A stretch of DNA of 64,000 nucleotides from Diplonema japonicum (taxonomy: Eukaryota; Euglenozoa; Diplonemea; Diplonemida; Diplonemidae): contig OZ025692.1 in the NCBI GenBank assembly GCA_964019335.1, forward strand, positions 480,568-544,567. The letters are read 5' to 3'. The translations under genes were made by a program, and so were the position numbers. Under the pieces are notes generated by a model, which did not search any database, was not told where the DNA came from, and saw nothing but the letters and a program-made list of their open reading frames with translations. This document shows, one piece after another, positions 10,239-21,899 of the stretch; within the stretch, counting starts at the first letter, position 1, and every line of letters starts with the position of its first letter.

Positions 10239-11569
10239 CTTTGTCCCGAACCCTGTCGTTGTGTTGTGATGAGGGGAACGGGTGAAGGGGGAAACAAAAC
10301 AAAAGGTTGTGAAACGCAAGTTTTTTTTTTGGGGGGGAAGGGGTCCATTTTCTTTCCCCCTTCCTCACCTTTTGTTCAGAATTTTGATTAAGTTTTTAAT
10401 TGACGGTTTCTCTCTCTCTCTCTCTCTTCTCCCCTTATTAGTTGTCTGTTTCCTTTCCCCTCCCATCCTTTAAAAAGAAAAGAAAAAATTCAAGGGGGGA
10501 CGCTTTCAACGAAAGTTGTAAGGAAGCATTTTTTTATTATTATTTTTCCACCACAGTGAAGTACGATTTAGAGGTGTGTAGTGTTTTCTTAGGTTACCAC
10601 CACTTCGGTAGGAGGCAAACATCGTTGATGGGATGCTAAAGCGCTAATACGCAACTCTGCTTACATTACTTCTTTTTTTTTTATTTTATTTTTTTTCTCG
10701 TTCAGTGTCCTCTCCCCCCCCCCCCTTTTTATACGTACACAGTTTCCCTCATCCCCCTTTTTGTTCCTTCCTTTTTCCCCCCCTGCTTTTTTTCGTGGGG
10801 AAAAAAAAGTCCTCAGGAAAAAAAAAGGGGGGGGAGGAGGGTGAATGGAAAAAAAAACTGAAACGTGTCCCCCCATTGTCTCCCTCGATATTTCTGTTTC
10901 TCTTTTGCCCAACATATCACTGCATTAAGATTGCATTTGAAAAAAGGGGGGAAAAAAAGGGGGGGGGAGGAGAAAAAAAATGGAGGAGGGGAATAAAGCC
11001 CCGTGGCAACACCACCTTTCCTCAACTGCTTAAGTTCAGCGTCGGTAAAAGCGACTGGTCTGAAGCTTTACTTAGCATGGACTGATATTCTTTTTTTTTT
11101 TTTTTTTTTTTTTGATTTCTTTTTTTTTTTTTTTTGATTTCTAGGGGGAAGGGGGGGAAATGATCTTCAGACCAAACCTCCGTTGGGAAGAGGCTTTCTC
11201 CTAAAAACAAAAAGAAAAAGGAACAAAAAAAAAAAATAAACATAAGTTTACAAAAAAAAGAAGAAAAAAAAATGTCAAAAACACAGGGTGAGAAGGAAGA
11301 CAGTGTGACTTGGCGCCAAGCGTGAAAAGCGGCCACACACTTACACACCACAGCTTGTCGAACTGCAAACACCACCAGCTGCATAGTCCGACTAGAAGGC
11401 AACGGCACGACTCTTGAATCCGCCGACAAAGGGAAGGAAAGAAGGAACGACAGGGAACAATCAAAAACACCATAATGAGCTCACAACGAGGGACGACAAG
11501 ATGACACAAGACAGGTTGGCACCACGAGCACGGTGCACGGGCGGTAAGTCGGCACTGCACTGCTCAGCA
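10239..11569. other. Intergenic region with homopolymers, no gene seen
   Basis: Contains a TCTCTC microsatellite (about 10411-10427), C- and G-homopolymers, T runs at 11091-11135, and A-rich stretches. Open frames are low-complexity and show no domain. Confidence 0.5.
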
Positions 11570-11664
11570 TTATATGCTCTCAGCGTATGCACAAAGGGTA
11601 CGGAAGACCGGCAAGCAAATAGCACTCCCTGCGCTCATCCGTATCGCACAAGGTACAAAACCCT

Positions 11665-11698
<34 letters not shown>

Positions 11699-12545
11699 CC
11701 TTCTTTTCTTTTCTTTTCTTTTCTTTTCTTTTCTTTTCTTTTCTTTTCTTTTCTTTTCTTTTCTTTTCTTTTCTTTTCTTTTCTTTTCTTTTCTCCCATA
11801 CTTTCCACAATGCGAGGAACCCTTCATCCCGCGCCACCCTAGTGATGGTCCCCGACACCGAGCTGTAGACGAGAGGCTGGTTCTGCATCCTTGTTTTGGT
11901 CATGAAGAAGGGCATCTTGGGAATGGAGGCCAAGAATCCCATGAGAGAGCCTGACATCACATCCTGCGCGAGCTTCTCAGAAGACGAGGTAGCAGGTGGG
12001 AGGTAGTCCTTCTGCATCTTGTGGACGCCGAAGAAGAAGGTGGAGTTGAAAATGCAGTTCCTGATACACATGGCACGGTAGCCGGAGTACAGTGCGAGGG
12101 GGCCTTCCTCCCTCAGAACTGTGGCGAAGCAATGAAAGGTGTTCCGGTAGCGGTGCATGTGCATCGCAGACATGAGACGCACTTTGCAAACTTCAAAGGG
12201 ACACACGAGAGTCGTCTCTGCTATACCGCTGCACAGCCCGCTGATAAAAACACCTCTTTCTGATAGGTGGCCACGTTCGTCTTGCAGTGCTTTGCTCACT
12301 TGTCTCTCACCCACGTACATTCCTATCGTAGCTGGTACTGCTGCCAAGACCTGTGGGCCCAGCCCCCTGTACATCGACAACACCCCCCCTTGCCTCCAGA
12401 TCCCCATGAACTCCTTCAACATGCTCGTTCTCTCTGTGCCCTCCCTGAGCATGCATCGTGTGGCTACAATGTCTATCGGTTGGCATGAGCAGTACTCGGC
12501 CACCCCTGCACACGCCCCTGCCGCGATCTCCTTAGCCAGATCCAT
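11570..12545 (-). CDS. Mitochondrial carrier family protein (SLC25-like)
   Basis: A 278-residue carrier from two exons, predicted to exchange metabolites across the inner mitochondrial membrane. Three repeats of about 100 residues are visible, with signatures CQPIDIVATRCM (repeat 1), CPFEVCKVRLMSAM (repeat 2) and a degenerate IPKMPFFMTKTRMQ (repeat 3), plus GGVLSMYRGLGPQV, EGPLALYSGYRAM and EGFLALWKGFVPCAIRM motifs. The intron is 11663-11801 (139 nt, GTATGG...ACAG); removing it restores LWK-GFVPCAIRMSAGSAIC. The intron is almost wholly an (AAAAG)n satellite followed by an A run. In repeats 1 and 3 the signature PX[DE]XX[KR] is atypical (PIDIVA, PKMPFF), so the substrate cannot be predicted. 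Confidence 0.88.
11666..11795. repeat. Intronic pentamer satellite plus poly(T)
   Basis: A T run of about 33 bases followed by about 18 copies of TTTTC on the plus strand. On the sense strand this is (GAAAA)n then poly(A), filling almost the whole intron of the carrier gene and translating as a false KRKEK repeat. Confidence 0.9.
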
Positions 12546-14653
12546 TGAGAAGCACTAGCCTTGCCTCTCACCTGTGTCGGTTGGCATTGAATTTATATTT
12601 TTATTTAAAAAAAAAAAAGAAATGCAGATCTGACGCTTTACTCTTCTCGTAAAGGGAAGCAACAAAAGAAGAAAAGTCGGAGGGGGGGGGAGGAAACAGG
12701 GGAAGAGAGAGAGAGAGGGAAAGAGAAGAGAGAGATAAAGAGGGGCTTTTTTTTGTTCTTTTTTTTTCCCCCAGTCCCTTTTACTTTTTTTTTCTCGATC
12801 GGAAGGCGTTTGGTATGCGGGGCAAGACACGCCGTACGGTGCCTCCGCTTGCGCCTGTGGTGACTGTAGAGGTGAGAGGAAATGGTGATTGGTGATTTTT
12901 TTTTTCTTTTTGCTTCGCGTTTTCTCTTCTTTATATCACCCTCTCCGAAAACTCAATTGTTAATCATCGTTGCCACTTTTTTTTGCCTTCTCTCTTTTTT
13001 CTTTTTCTTCTTTTTTTCCCCCCCCCTTCCTTCTCACCCAATTCATTTCTTTATCCCATATATCTGTTTCCATTTTTTTTTTCTTGCAGACTAAACTAAT
13101 TACCAAAAGGGGGGGAGAAGAAGAAATAAAAGAAGCTGAAAAAATAAAATGTAAAAAAAGAGGAAAAAAAATCAAGGTATATGTAGAGGGGAACAGGCTC
13201 CCTTTCGCTATTTGTCGAAGGGCACATGGGCAGGGGACTTTGCGCTTAAAAGTTGCTACCCACTGTCATCTATGAGCTTTTCCCGAACATCGCTGGAAGA
13301 TGGCAGGTCCAGCAGGTGAGCCCAAGAAAAAGGGAAAAAAAAGGAAAACAGAACACAGGAGCAACATAAGCAAACTAAGCGGCTGCTGAACAGAGCCGCA
13401 CACAAAAAAGAAAGGGGGGGGGGGGGGGGGGGGGTGCGGGCGGTGCATAAAGGGGTTTAAAGGCGCAATACTTTTCGAGGAAAGCACCCAGTTATGGGAA
13501 TACAAAAAGAGAAAAAAAACCCCCCAAGATCACGATCCTTTGGAGAAGAGGGATAATGGGGCAGGGGGGGGAATACAACAAAAAGGGGGGGAATAAAAAA
13601 AAAAGGGATGTAGGGGACAATGTTGAAGATCAATGGTTGCTTTTACACATAAAATATTTAGCTATTTATTACCAACAAATTAAAAGCCATAATTTAACTC
13701 GGGTTTCCGAATTTCAAAAAAAAAAGGGGGGGCGGTAAAGGGGGGGGAGCAAAACGGTAACGAGTTAAAGTATGGCTCATTTGGCGACAAGTAAGTTGTT
13801 TTTCTTAGTACACCCTTTCGTCATTTTGCGTCACTCGGATCTTTTTTTTTCTTCTTTTGCTTGAGGGGTCTAATTTTCTGCTTTACTTTAAAAAGAAAAT
13901 GCAAGGATCCCGCCGGATGACTTTATAACGCACGCACCCGAGCATCTTGTGAACCCTTATTTATATTTTTATTTTTCTCAGAAGGTTTTTTTTTTCCCCC
14001 GGATATTGTAATTCTGATCCGTGGTAAAGTGAGTGAATGGAAAAAAATGGCAAAAAAAAAGGGGTGTAGAAAAAAAAAAAAAGGAAAGACATGAGTTGGG
14101 GGGGATGCTGATGCAACTGGCAGCATCATAATAATAATAAAACAAAAATAAAAAAAAGTATCCCTTCAGTTTCTTTTCGAAGCCAGCACCTCCTCAAAAG
14201 GGAAATATTTCCACTGGAAGGGTCCCTAAGGAAAGGTAAGGCATCACCTTAGAAATCCGAAGCGTAAAAAAAAAAAAAAAAGAAAGAAAGAAAATCATAA
14301 ATAAAAAAAAGAGTGCGTGCATAGCATCTATTTGTGCACACAGCACGGTAGGGGGTGTGTGCTGCATGCCACCACTACTCTTTTAATTCTCACAGGAAAC
14401 TGAGCCTTACTTGTCGGGAAAGAAGAAAAAAAAGAGATTTTTGTTACATTCTTTGTACACCCTCTTTTTTTTTTTTTTTTTTCTTTTTTTTTTTTTTTGT
14501 TTCACATCCCGCACTCCCCCTCATGAGGCCTTCGCTTACATCACTTAAAACGAAACGATTCGACCTCAGGGGGGCAGGTCACGAATAATATAAAAAATAG
14601 AGAGAAAAAAAAAATAGGTGCATCTCGCACCTTGGCGGGCCTCATAGGGACTA
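12546..14653. other. Long intergenic stretch with simple repeats
   Basis: No supported gene. It contains GAGAGA tracts (12705-12735), a G19 run near 13415-13434, T/C homopolymers, and one repeat-family fragment at 13690-13845. The start of the carrier gene (12545) and the stop of the EF-hand gene (14654) bound it. Confidence 0.55.
13690..13845. repeat. Fragment of the A/B MITE-like family
   Basis: Contains AACGAGTTAAAGTATGGCTC, then ATTTGGCGACAAGTAAGTTG and TTTCGTCATTTTGCGTCACT. This is the same order of motifs as the right end of family B at 2150-2215, read on the opposite strand. A truncated, non-coding copy. Confidence 0.45.
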
Positions 14654-15522
14654 TCATGCCAAGTCACCTTCTTGCACCGCTTCCCACAAGCTCTCCCATT
14701 TCATGTACTCGACATGCCCGTCCTCTGTCGGCTGCCCTCTACCGTTGGGCGATGCTGCTTGAGTGGCCACCGCTGCCTGTTTTGTGTTTGGTTGATGTGT
14801 GTGTTAAGCATACTATCTCTGTGATCTCCTCCACAGAGAGGGCGTCACCGCATAGTTCCTTCAACACTTCTTCGAACTGATGCCTTGTGACGCACCCTGT
14901 CCTGTGGTGTGGTGTGGTTTTAAAAAAGATTTCTTTTTTTTCTTGCATACTTTTTCTTATCGTATTTTCTGAATGCGCCCTGCACCTCGTCGCCTGCGGA
15001 CTCTTGCGACCCGAAGTTTGACATCATGAGCAGCAGGAACTCCTCGAACTCAATCTCGCCGCTCCCGTCGTCGTCCACCTCTCTTATCATCGCCTCGATC
15101 TCCTCCTTGCTCAGGTCCTGCCCGAAGGATGAGAACACGTTCCCTAGCTCCTGCATGTCAATGGAGCCTGACCCGTCCGTGTCGAAGGTGTTGAAGCACT
15201 CCTGCAGTGCTTGGATCTGGTCGTTCGACAGGGGGCGCATCCCTTGCGATTTGATCTTTGCCTTTAACATTGAGAACTGGTCCTTCCCGTCCACTTCCAC
15301 ACTCCTCAGCCAGTCCACAAATTCTGCCAGATCCAGCTCCATATCCTCTGTGTTCCCTGCCGCCACAATGCTCTCCCTCAGCGCCTCGTCCGACATCTCA
15401 ATGTTCATCTTCCTCGCAAGCATCTTGAACTCCATGAAGTCGATCTTACCACTGTTATCCGTGTCGAACTGGCGGAACATCACCTCGATCCCCTTCATCT
15501 GATCATTTGTGAAGTTCTCCAT
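14654..15522 (-). CDS. EF-hand calcium-binding protein (multi-EF, calmodulin/centrin superfamily)
   Basis: Three exons; introns at 14902-14950 (49 nt) and 14777-14813 (37 nt), both GTATGC...ACAG. The canonical calcium loops are DTDNSGKIDFME, DTDGSGSIDMQE and DDDGSGEIEFEE. Between the first two lies a degenerate loop (NTEDMELDLAEF), and after the third come two further degenerate hands; the last was recovered only by splicing (DGHVEYMKWESLW). The product is about 260 residues, longer than centrin or calmodulin (about 150-170), so orthology to either is not claimed. It probably acts as a calcium sensor. The second 3' splice site was chosen because it is the only one that keeps frame and follows an AAAACAG. 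Confidence 0.8.
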
Positions 15523-15657
15523 TCTTTTTTTTTTTTGTTTCCTGTATTATACTTTTTTTTTTCCTCTCCCTTCTCTATTCTTGATATAGAAAAACATGGG
15601 CATGGGTGGTGCCGCTTTTTTTTTTTTTTTTTTTTTTTCTTTTTCTTTTTGCTTGCT

Positions 15658-15696
<39 letters not shown>

Positions 15697-15820
15697 ACGA
15701 AACAACATAACTATCGAGTAACTACTTTCGCCAAGAAGTCTTCTTGGGAATGGCCAAGGCGTAGGTGGCAGCATGTCTAATAATCTATCAGCACGCACTG
15801 CTATGAGTTGCTATGGGTTG

Positions 15821-17950
15821 CTATGGGTCGCTCTCTTCGCCGCTGTACTGCAAATCATCATCTTCATGTTCACGCTTCTTGGGCTCTCTGATTGTCCCTG
15901 TCGGCTGGCTCTCCTCCACGCTGTCACTATGCGACATGCCCCCCTCACAGCAGGGTTCCGTCTGCATCCCTGTGCTGACTGTGCTGACAGTGCTGATACG
16001 ATGCATCAAGGGCACCTTGTGGCAGTGCAGCGGCGAGAGAGGCATTGCTGATGAAGGCGATGGTGTAGTGCCAGCAAGCTGTCTCATAAAAGCACGTCTC
16101 CCAGAAGGAGACATGGGTGGGGAAAAGCTTTCCGAAGTGTCACTCGGAGACATGTTGGAATCGAAGACAAAGGAGTCTGTCTGTGGTATGGACAGGGCGT
16201 CAAGAAGGTCGTCCTCCCGTGTCCTGGGTCCTGAGGAGGTACCAGGCTTTCGCGAAAAGCGGTGCTTATCCGGAGCGGGGGGCAGCTCGAAGACCTTCAT
16301 CGGCATTCTGTGAACATTTCTTGCTTCCCGTGGGAAAGCAGGCCTTGCCCTAGGGCTGGCCCACCGCAGGTTCATCTCAGGAGACGATGGCGCAGTGGAC
16401 AAGGGGCTTGGCGCCACATGCAAGTTGAGCGGCGACGAAAAACCCATGACACCTGCCACCAAAGGGGCGTCGAAGGGCGGCTGCGCTGGGGCTTTGGCTG
16501 GTGTCCATTTAGAAGATGTTGTTATCAACGAGGAGGCGGCGGATCCTTCAAGACCTGTGTGTGTGTTCTAGTGTGTGGTGACGTTACCTTGTCTCCCGTC
16601 ACACCTCAGTGTTTCAACCTGGCACCGCGCATCGATCAGCTCGTTTTCGAGCTCCTGCTTCTCGTCCACAACTTCGTTCAACGTGTACTTCAAATTCCCC
16701 ACCTCCTCCTGCAGCCGTATGATAGTGCTCTCCAGTGGTTCGCTCTGCTCGTCAGTTCCTTCATCGGATTCCTTCCATGCAGCAATGACTTCCTTTATAT
16801 TGCTTGTGCTTGGGGGCCCCTTCGCTCCTGTTGAGGTGACCACCAAGCCCTCTTGCCTCTCGGCTTCCTCTTCCCACTTTGTTACAAGGTGTTCTGCCCT
16901 CTGCGAGTGCTTTGTGCCATGTAACATCTCTTGAATTAGTTGCAGTTTCAGGTTAGCATTTGTGCCCCAGAGCGCAACTATCGTGTCGCCTAGCGCCACC
17001 GCCGATTCTTTGCTTCGCGCCATCTGCTCGCGCAGAACTTTGATGTCCGCTTCCAGCACTGCGATGTGCCCCTTGCTGATCTCCGCCAGCATCTCCTGGG
17101 GGTCATGTCCCATGCTCCGCTCGAGTTCCTCGGACACGGCGTCGCTCCTGTCGGTCGGGTAGTTCACCGACTCTTTTTCTTCTTTGTCTTCGTTGCTGTC
17201 CAGCTGCCGCCTCAGTTCGTCCACCTGCTCCTTTAGCGTCTCTATCGTGGCCCTGTCGTCAAGGTTCTGCTCCTGCGAAACGGTGAGCATCTTCTCGAGG
17301 TCGGCGCTCTTGTCGTGAAGGACTTTGACTTCTATGCTGCGCTCTTCCTGGTCTTCTGTCTGCACGGCCATCTGCTTCAGTGCCTCCGACGGCCTTTTCA
17401 AAAGGAATGAAGAACTTGTCGTGAGCTTCGCTTCGTATGTTGCGATCAGTCTTTTGTGTGCAGTTTCTTGGAAGGTGTGCTGTGCGTGGAGGTTGTTGAC
17501 GCAGTCCACAGCTTGGTTCACGATGGCTGGCAGAGTAGTGGGTAGAGGAGTAGCGGGCAGGGTAGCGGTAAGGAGTTCAGTGAGCTTCTTGAAGCACGTG
17601 TCGATGGTGTTGGTGAGTTCGGTGTTGCTGCGTGAGAGAAGGCTGTTGTCGTGGCGAAGCTTTGCGTCATCAGGTTTGCTTGTGTGGATGGTGTTCAGTG
17701 CTGACGCTAGTTCGTTCCCGTGCAGGACTACACGTAGCAACTCGGACTCTCTCTCCTGGAGCAGTGCCACAGCGTTCCGCAGGTGCCCCAGCAACTCCCC
17801 TTCACCCACTTCACCATTCTCTGCATCAAACACAACATCCTGCAAGTCAGCAGTTGCATCGAAATTTAGATTCATAAGTGCCGGCTGCCATTTAGGCAAC
17901 TCCACCTGCTCGACATCACCTTGCCACTCGTCAGGCGAGTCTGTCAGCAT
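15821..17950 (-). CDS. Coiled-coil protein of unknown function
   Basis: Two exons with a 33-nt intron at 16555-16587 (GTAACG...ACACAG, containing an in-frame stop, so it must be removed) give a protein of 698 residues. Residues about 50-450 are rich in heptad-like Glu/Leu/Lys segments (RDDRATIETLKEQVDELRR-type and IRLQEEVGNLKYTLNEVVDE), indicating long coiled coils. The C-terminal exon is Ser/Pro-rich and likely disordered, with many SP sites (SFSPPMSPSGRR, PSPSSAMPLSP) that could be proline-directed phosphosites. No catalytic domain. A cytoskeletal or basal-body role is possible but unsupported. Confidence 0.75.
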
Positions 17951-18530
17951 GTGATCCTGAAGGCCTGCGTAGGGTGTGAGCTGAAACTACCATATATATT
18001 TGTTGGGACTCAAAAGGACAGGAAAAAGGCAGTGGGTGGGGCATAGAAAATAAAAGAATAATGGTGGGGGGGGTTGTTATTCTCACATAGAAGAAAAGAA
18101 AAAAAGTGGGTCAAAAAAATAAAAACGGGAGAGGAGAAAAAAAAGGGGGTGGTGGTTTCTTCAAACAATAACTGGATACCAATTCAACAAAAAAGGAGAA
18201 AGAAGAAAAAAAAAGAGAACTCTTATTCAGTTCGCCCTCTGCCGTCAGCAGCCTTGCGAGAGAATGACATGCGCGTCTAGCATTGGCACCGAAGCCAGCT
18301 GAAATGAACAGATGAAGAAGGGTAGGAAGATAAAAGCAGTCTGTAAGAAGATCTTTTTTTTTTTTTTTTCCACTGTCGGAACCAAATTAAAAACAACACG
18401 AAGGGATTTTGACTCGTTTTTTCTTTTTTCTTTTTTTTTTTTTTTTTTTTTCTTTTTTGTTTTCCTTTTTTTCCTTCCTTTTCTTATCCGTTTATTGTAT
18501 TTGTTTCTTTTCCTCCCCACTCTCGCCACA
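17951..18530. other. Intergenic region, no gene seen
   Basis: A-rich tracts on the plus strand and T-rich runs at 18354-18370 and 18418-18480. It covers the 3' UTR of the TYW4 gene and the upstream region of the coiled-coil gene. Confidence 0.5.
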
Positions 18531-21500
18531 CTAGTCCTCGTTCCCACTGCTGTCATCCGCGCGCTGCACATCAATCTCGGCCAGTGTGCCAGCGAAGACA
18601 CCCAGATTGTGCGAGTGCCACTGGTCCTCAGGTGAAGCAGGACCCTCATCATCGTTTTCTTCGACATCGATATCATCCAGTTTGATGGGTTGTGTGAGTG
18701 CACCAAAGTGTTTCTGTTCAATATCGCTCGCAATTTTTCTTGCGTAGAACCCTCGGTAGTACTCAGGCACCTGTTAATAAAAAAAAAATAATAATAATAA
18801 TAAAAAGGCGCATGGGTTTGTATTGACAAAAGAAAAAAAGAATATTTTACCTGCTCCATAAGCGAGTGCACTTTTTCCATCGTCTTCAGTGCCGCCTGTG
18901 CTGTCACCAAGTCCTTGTTCCCGTACAAGTCGTTCTTCTCGTAGGCCTCGGGACCCAGGTGCCGCCACGCGATGTTGATGCCGACAGATGCCTCCTGTGC
19001 CCACGTACTGTGGAACCACAACGCTGGGATGAACAAGATGTCCCCTGGTTTTAAGGTCACCAACCTGCTCTTCTTAAGCGCCTTCTGCACCAACGGGTAC
19101 TTCGTGTAGTCGCATGATGTGACGTCCCCAGCCAAGGACGAGCTGCCTTCGATGTACAAATTACCTATCTCATCAGGCGGGAAGAGCAGCACCTGTTTCG
19201 TGCCCGAAATCTGGAACAGGCACCCGTCTGTGATGTCGTAGTGGCACCATATCACGATGTCCTTGGAGGCGATGCGCAAGGCGCTCGAATGGACCCCCGC
19301 CTCCTTCACACTCTGCAGGAACTGCGGGGCTTTAAAGTCACCCGCAATCTCGGGCATCGTGCTCCAGAAGTCTGCAACGTCCTTCCGCATGTTCTTCCCC
19401 ACGCTTCTGTAGTAGTAATACTCCTCGCTGTTCTCGTTCAAGATGGTCTGCTTCAGCAGGTTCTCAAATGACATCACCTCAAACTTGTAGTTCCGAGGGT
19501 GGAAGGTGAGACGTGGCGACTCGCATATCGAGACGCTCGCCTCGCGCCCTCCCATGACGCTGCGCAGGTACTCGTAGTTCCACTTGTCAACACACGGCCC
19601 GAAGTCAGCTTTCATGACAACAGGCTGCCTCTTAGGATATATCAGATTCTTCCATTGAGCTTCAGTCACACCCTCGAGGCGCGGCACCGTGTCGCTCATC
19701 CTGGTGGCTGCCGTGAAAGCCTTGCCTGCAGCAGACGACATGTCCAGAACAGCGATCCTCGCCTGGTTCCAGAAGGTGCCGTACGACAGACAGTGCGAGC
19801 CACCACCCAGGGCGAGGTACGTGTTGGGCTGTATCTGTATCAGAGAGTGTTTCACAAGAAGTGTAGAGTTCCCCCCACCTCCCTCGGCAATCCCCACCTC
19901 CACATAAAGCGGCTTGCAGAAGCCCTTGTTCCCGTCAATGGTGATGAGAAACGCCTCAGCGTCCCCTACGCCACCATTTCTTTCTTGCGCCGTGCTCCCC
20001 CCTAGTACCAAAATCCCATGAGTTCCCACTGCAGCTGCATGGGACATTCTGGGGCTAGGCACCCACCCTGCGAACGTAATCTCGCGCCACGTCACTGTCT
20101 TGGGGTCGAACACCCACGTGTCATTGAGCAGCTTAAAGTCTGCGCCCATACCGCCGTGCAGCACGCACTCCCCAGACGACACAGTGAGCGAGGCAGAGTG
20201 TCTTGCGGGAGGTAATGTCTCCAGGGTGTGCTTCTCCCACACACCCGACTTGTAGTACCAGCTGTCGCCCAGGATAACACCGTTGTTTGTGCCACCGAAA
20301 AGCAGGACTGTCCCTTCTTCGACCGGCACCATCACGTGGCGCCATCGCGACAGCGGCAGCCCCGTGTCGACCTCCTGTACGGTCCATTCCAATGTGCTGG
20401 TGTCCAGGTTATACACTTTGTTGTCGCAGGGTGTGCCTTTGGAGGTACATCCACCAAAGAGCATCATTGTATTATCATCAACCATTGCCGCTTGGTGGAA
20501 CTGTCTTCCTTCGGGGATTGCGCCCGACTGCATGGGGTGCCCTCTTTTGGGCTTTGCGAGGCGCAGATCGATGAGCACCAAGTTCGAGTCGTGGTAGACA
20601 ATTGCGATGTCATTCGCGGGACGGGACACCACCGAGTGCCCAACCCCTAAATAGAACTCTTTGAGCTTCCTGAAGAAGTGCAGACGGCTTGAAGGGGGTG
20701 ACGCACAACACGGGGTAACTACAGGCGCACCTGTGTGCAAGGTGCTGAACGTCACAGTGTGCGTGACTGCCTCGATGACGTCCTCCCAGTCGGTGAAGGG
20801 CTCGATCTTTTGGACTCTGGTGCGCTCGTTGACGTCGCACAAGAAGATGTCAAGCCTCTCGTAGGCAGTGGTCACAGGGACGGTAAGACCGTGGTGTTCG
20901 AATCTCTCTGTCACTGCCTCTAGTGAAGGGTATTTTTCGATGCATTTCAACGGACGACCGGACTTGCTACGTGCAGCACACATGAGCTGACCGTATGTGT
21001 CTCTGGGGCAGATCTCATCCCACCCGATGATGTGAGCGTCCTTGAAGGTAGCGATCCACTTCAGCAGCTTATTCCCTTCTGTGTGTGTCCGGCTGAGTAC
21101 GCCGTCCAGAATAAAAAGAGTGGATGTGTTCGTATCGATGTTGGGGAGAGATGAGACCGTGCCGTAGGCATCGATCGGCAGAGGGAGCAAGTTGTACCCA
21201 GACGGCAAGGGGGGTGATATGAGGCTTTTCTTACGTTCAATAACCTCAGGTTCGTCGATATCGTAGCACTGCAAGCCCTCGCGGGCCGTGCAGAGGCAGC
21301 ACGTGTCAAAACCAGCACCAAAGTGAAGAACCTGACCTGCCTCCTTACTCACAGCCCACTGCTGAACACTCCCCCTCAAATACTGTGCCTTCAGGTATTG
21401 ATATATGTGGTTGTGCGGGTTTTGCTTCAACTGCTTCCTCACAAACTTCTTAACATACTTATCTTCAAAATACTCCAACTCTGCGGCCCCGCACATGGCT

Positions 21501-21667
21501 TGTATCCCGTCGTCCATTGTTTTCATGTCTTCCAATGACGTCCTTTGGCACCGTGCCACTTTCTTCGGCCCTTTGTACGCGCCCTCTCCTCTGGGTTCGC
21601 CTTTCTTCTGGGTTCCTTGTGCCAAATTGCTTAGGGGTTTATAATTTTTACCCAGCATAGTGTTCAT
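18531..21667 (-). CDS. TYW4: tRNA wybutosine-synthesising protein TYW4 (methyltransferase-Kelch-JmjC fusion)
   Basis: About 1018 residues from two exons; intron 18771-18850 (80 nt, GTAAAA...AACAG) splits HSLMEQ from VPEYYRGFYA. An N-terminal leucine-carboxyl-methyltransferase-like SAM domain (residues about 55-290; VLHFGAGFDTCCLC, QCYDIDEPEVIERK) is followed by Kelch repeats (about 375-650; MMLFGGCTSKG, VLLFGGTNNGVI, ILVLGGSTAQ). A JmjC domain (about 740-960) has the iron ligands HYD (WCHYDITDG) and the distal His (WFHSTWA). This is the order of yeast Ppm2/TYW4, which methylates and methoxycarbonylates wybutosine at position 37 of tRNA-Phe. Human LCMT2 lacks JmjC, so the fused form resembles the fungal one. 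The iron triad is intact, suggesting an active oxygenase fold. The acidic tail ends DDSSGNED. Confidence 0.88.
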
Positions 21668-21899
21668 ATGATCATTAGTAGCTGACTTTGAGTTGTGATC
21701 GTCTTGTTTGGTTTGCAGCTTGATTGACTCCTATCCTATGGTGAGGTAGCGGGTTCCAGATCGAGAAAGAAGGGAAAAAAAGAAAGAAAGAAGCCCAACC
21801 GGCTTGTTGCCATGCTGGGGTGCAGGTGGTTATACATGGCACGCACTTTTTTAAAAACCCTTTTTTGTTTCCCCTCCCCCACTTGCAACCCCCCTTTTA

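Noticed and set aside
11580-11827. A KRKEKKRKEK-rich C-terminus of the mitochondrial carrier
   Set aside because: It is translated intron; splicing restores the expected last carrier helix.
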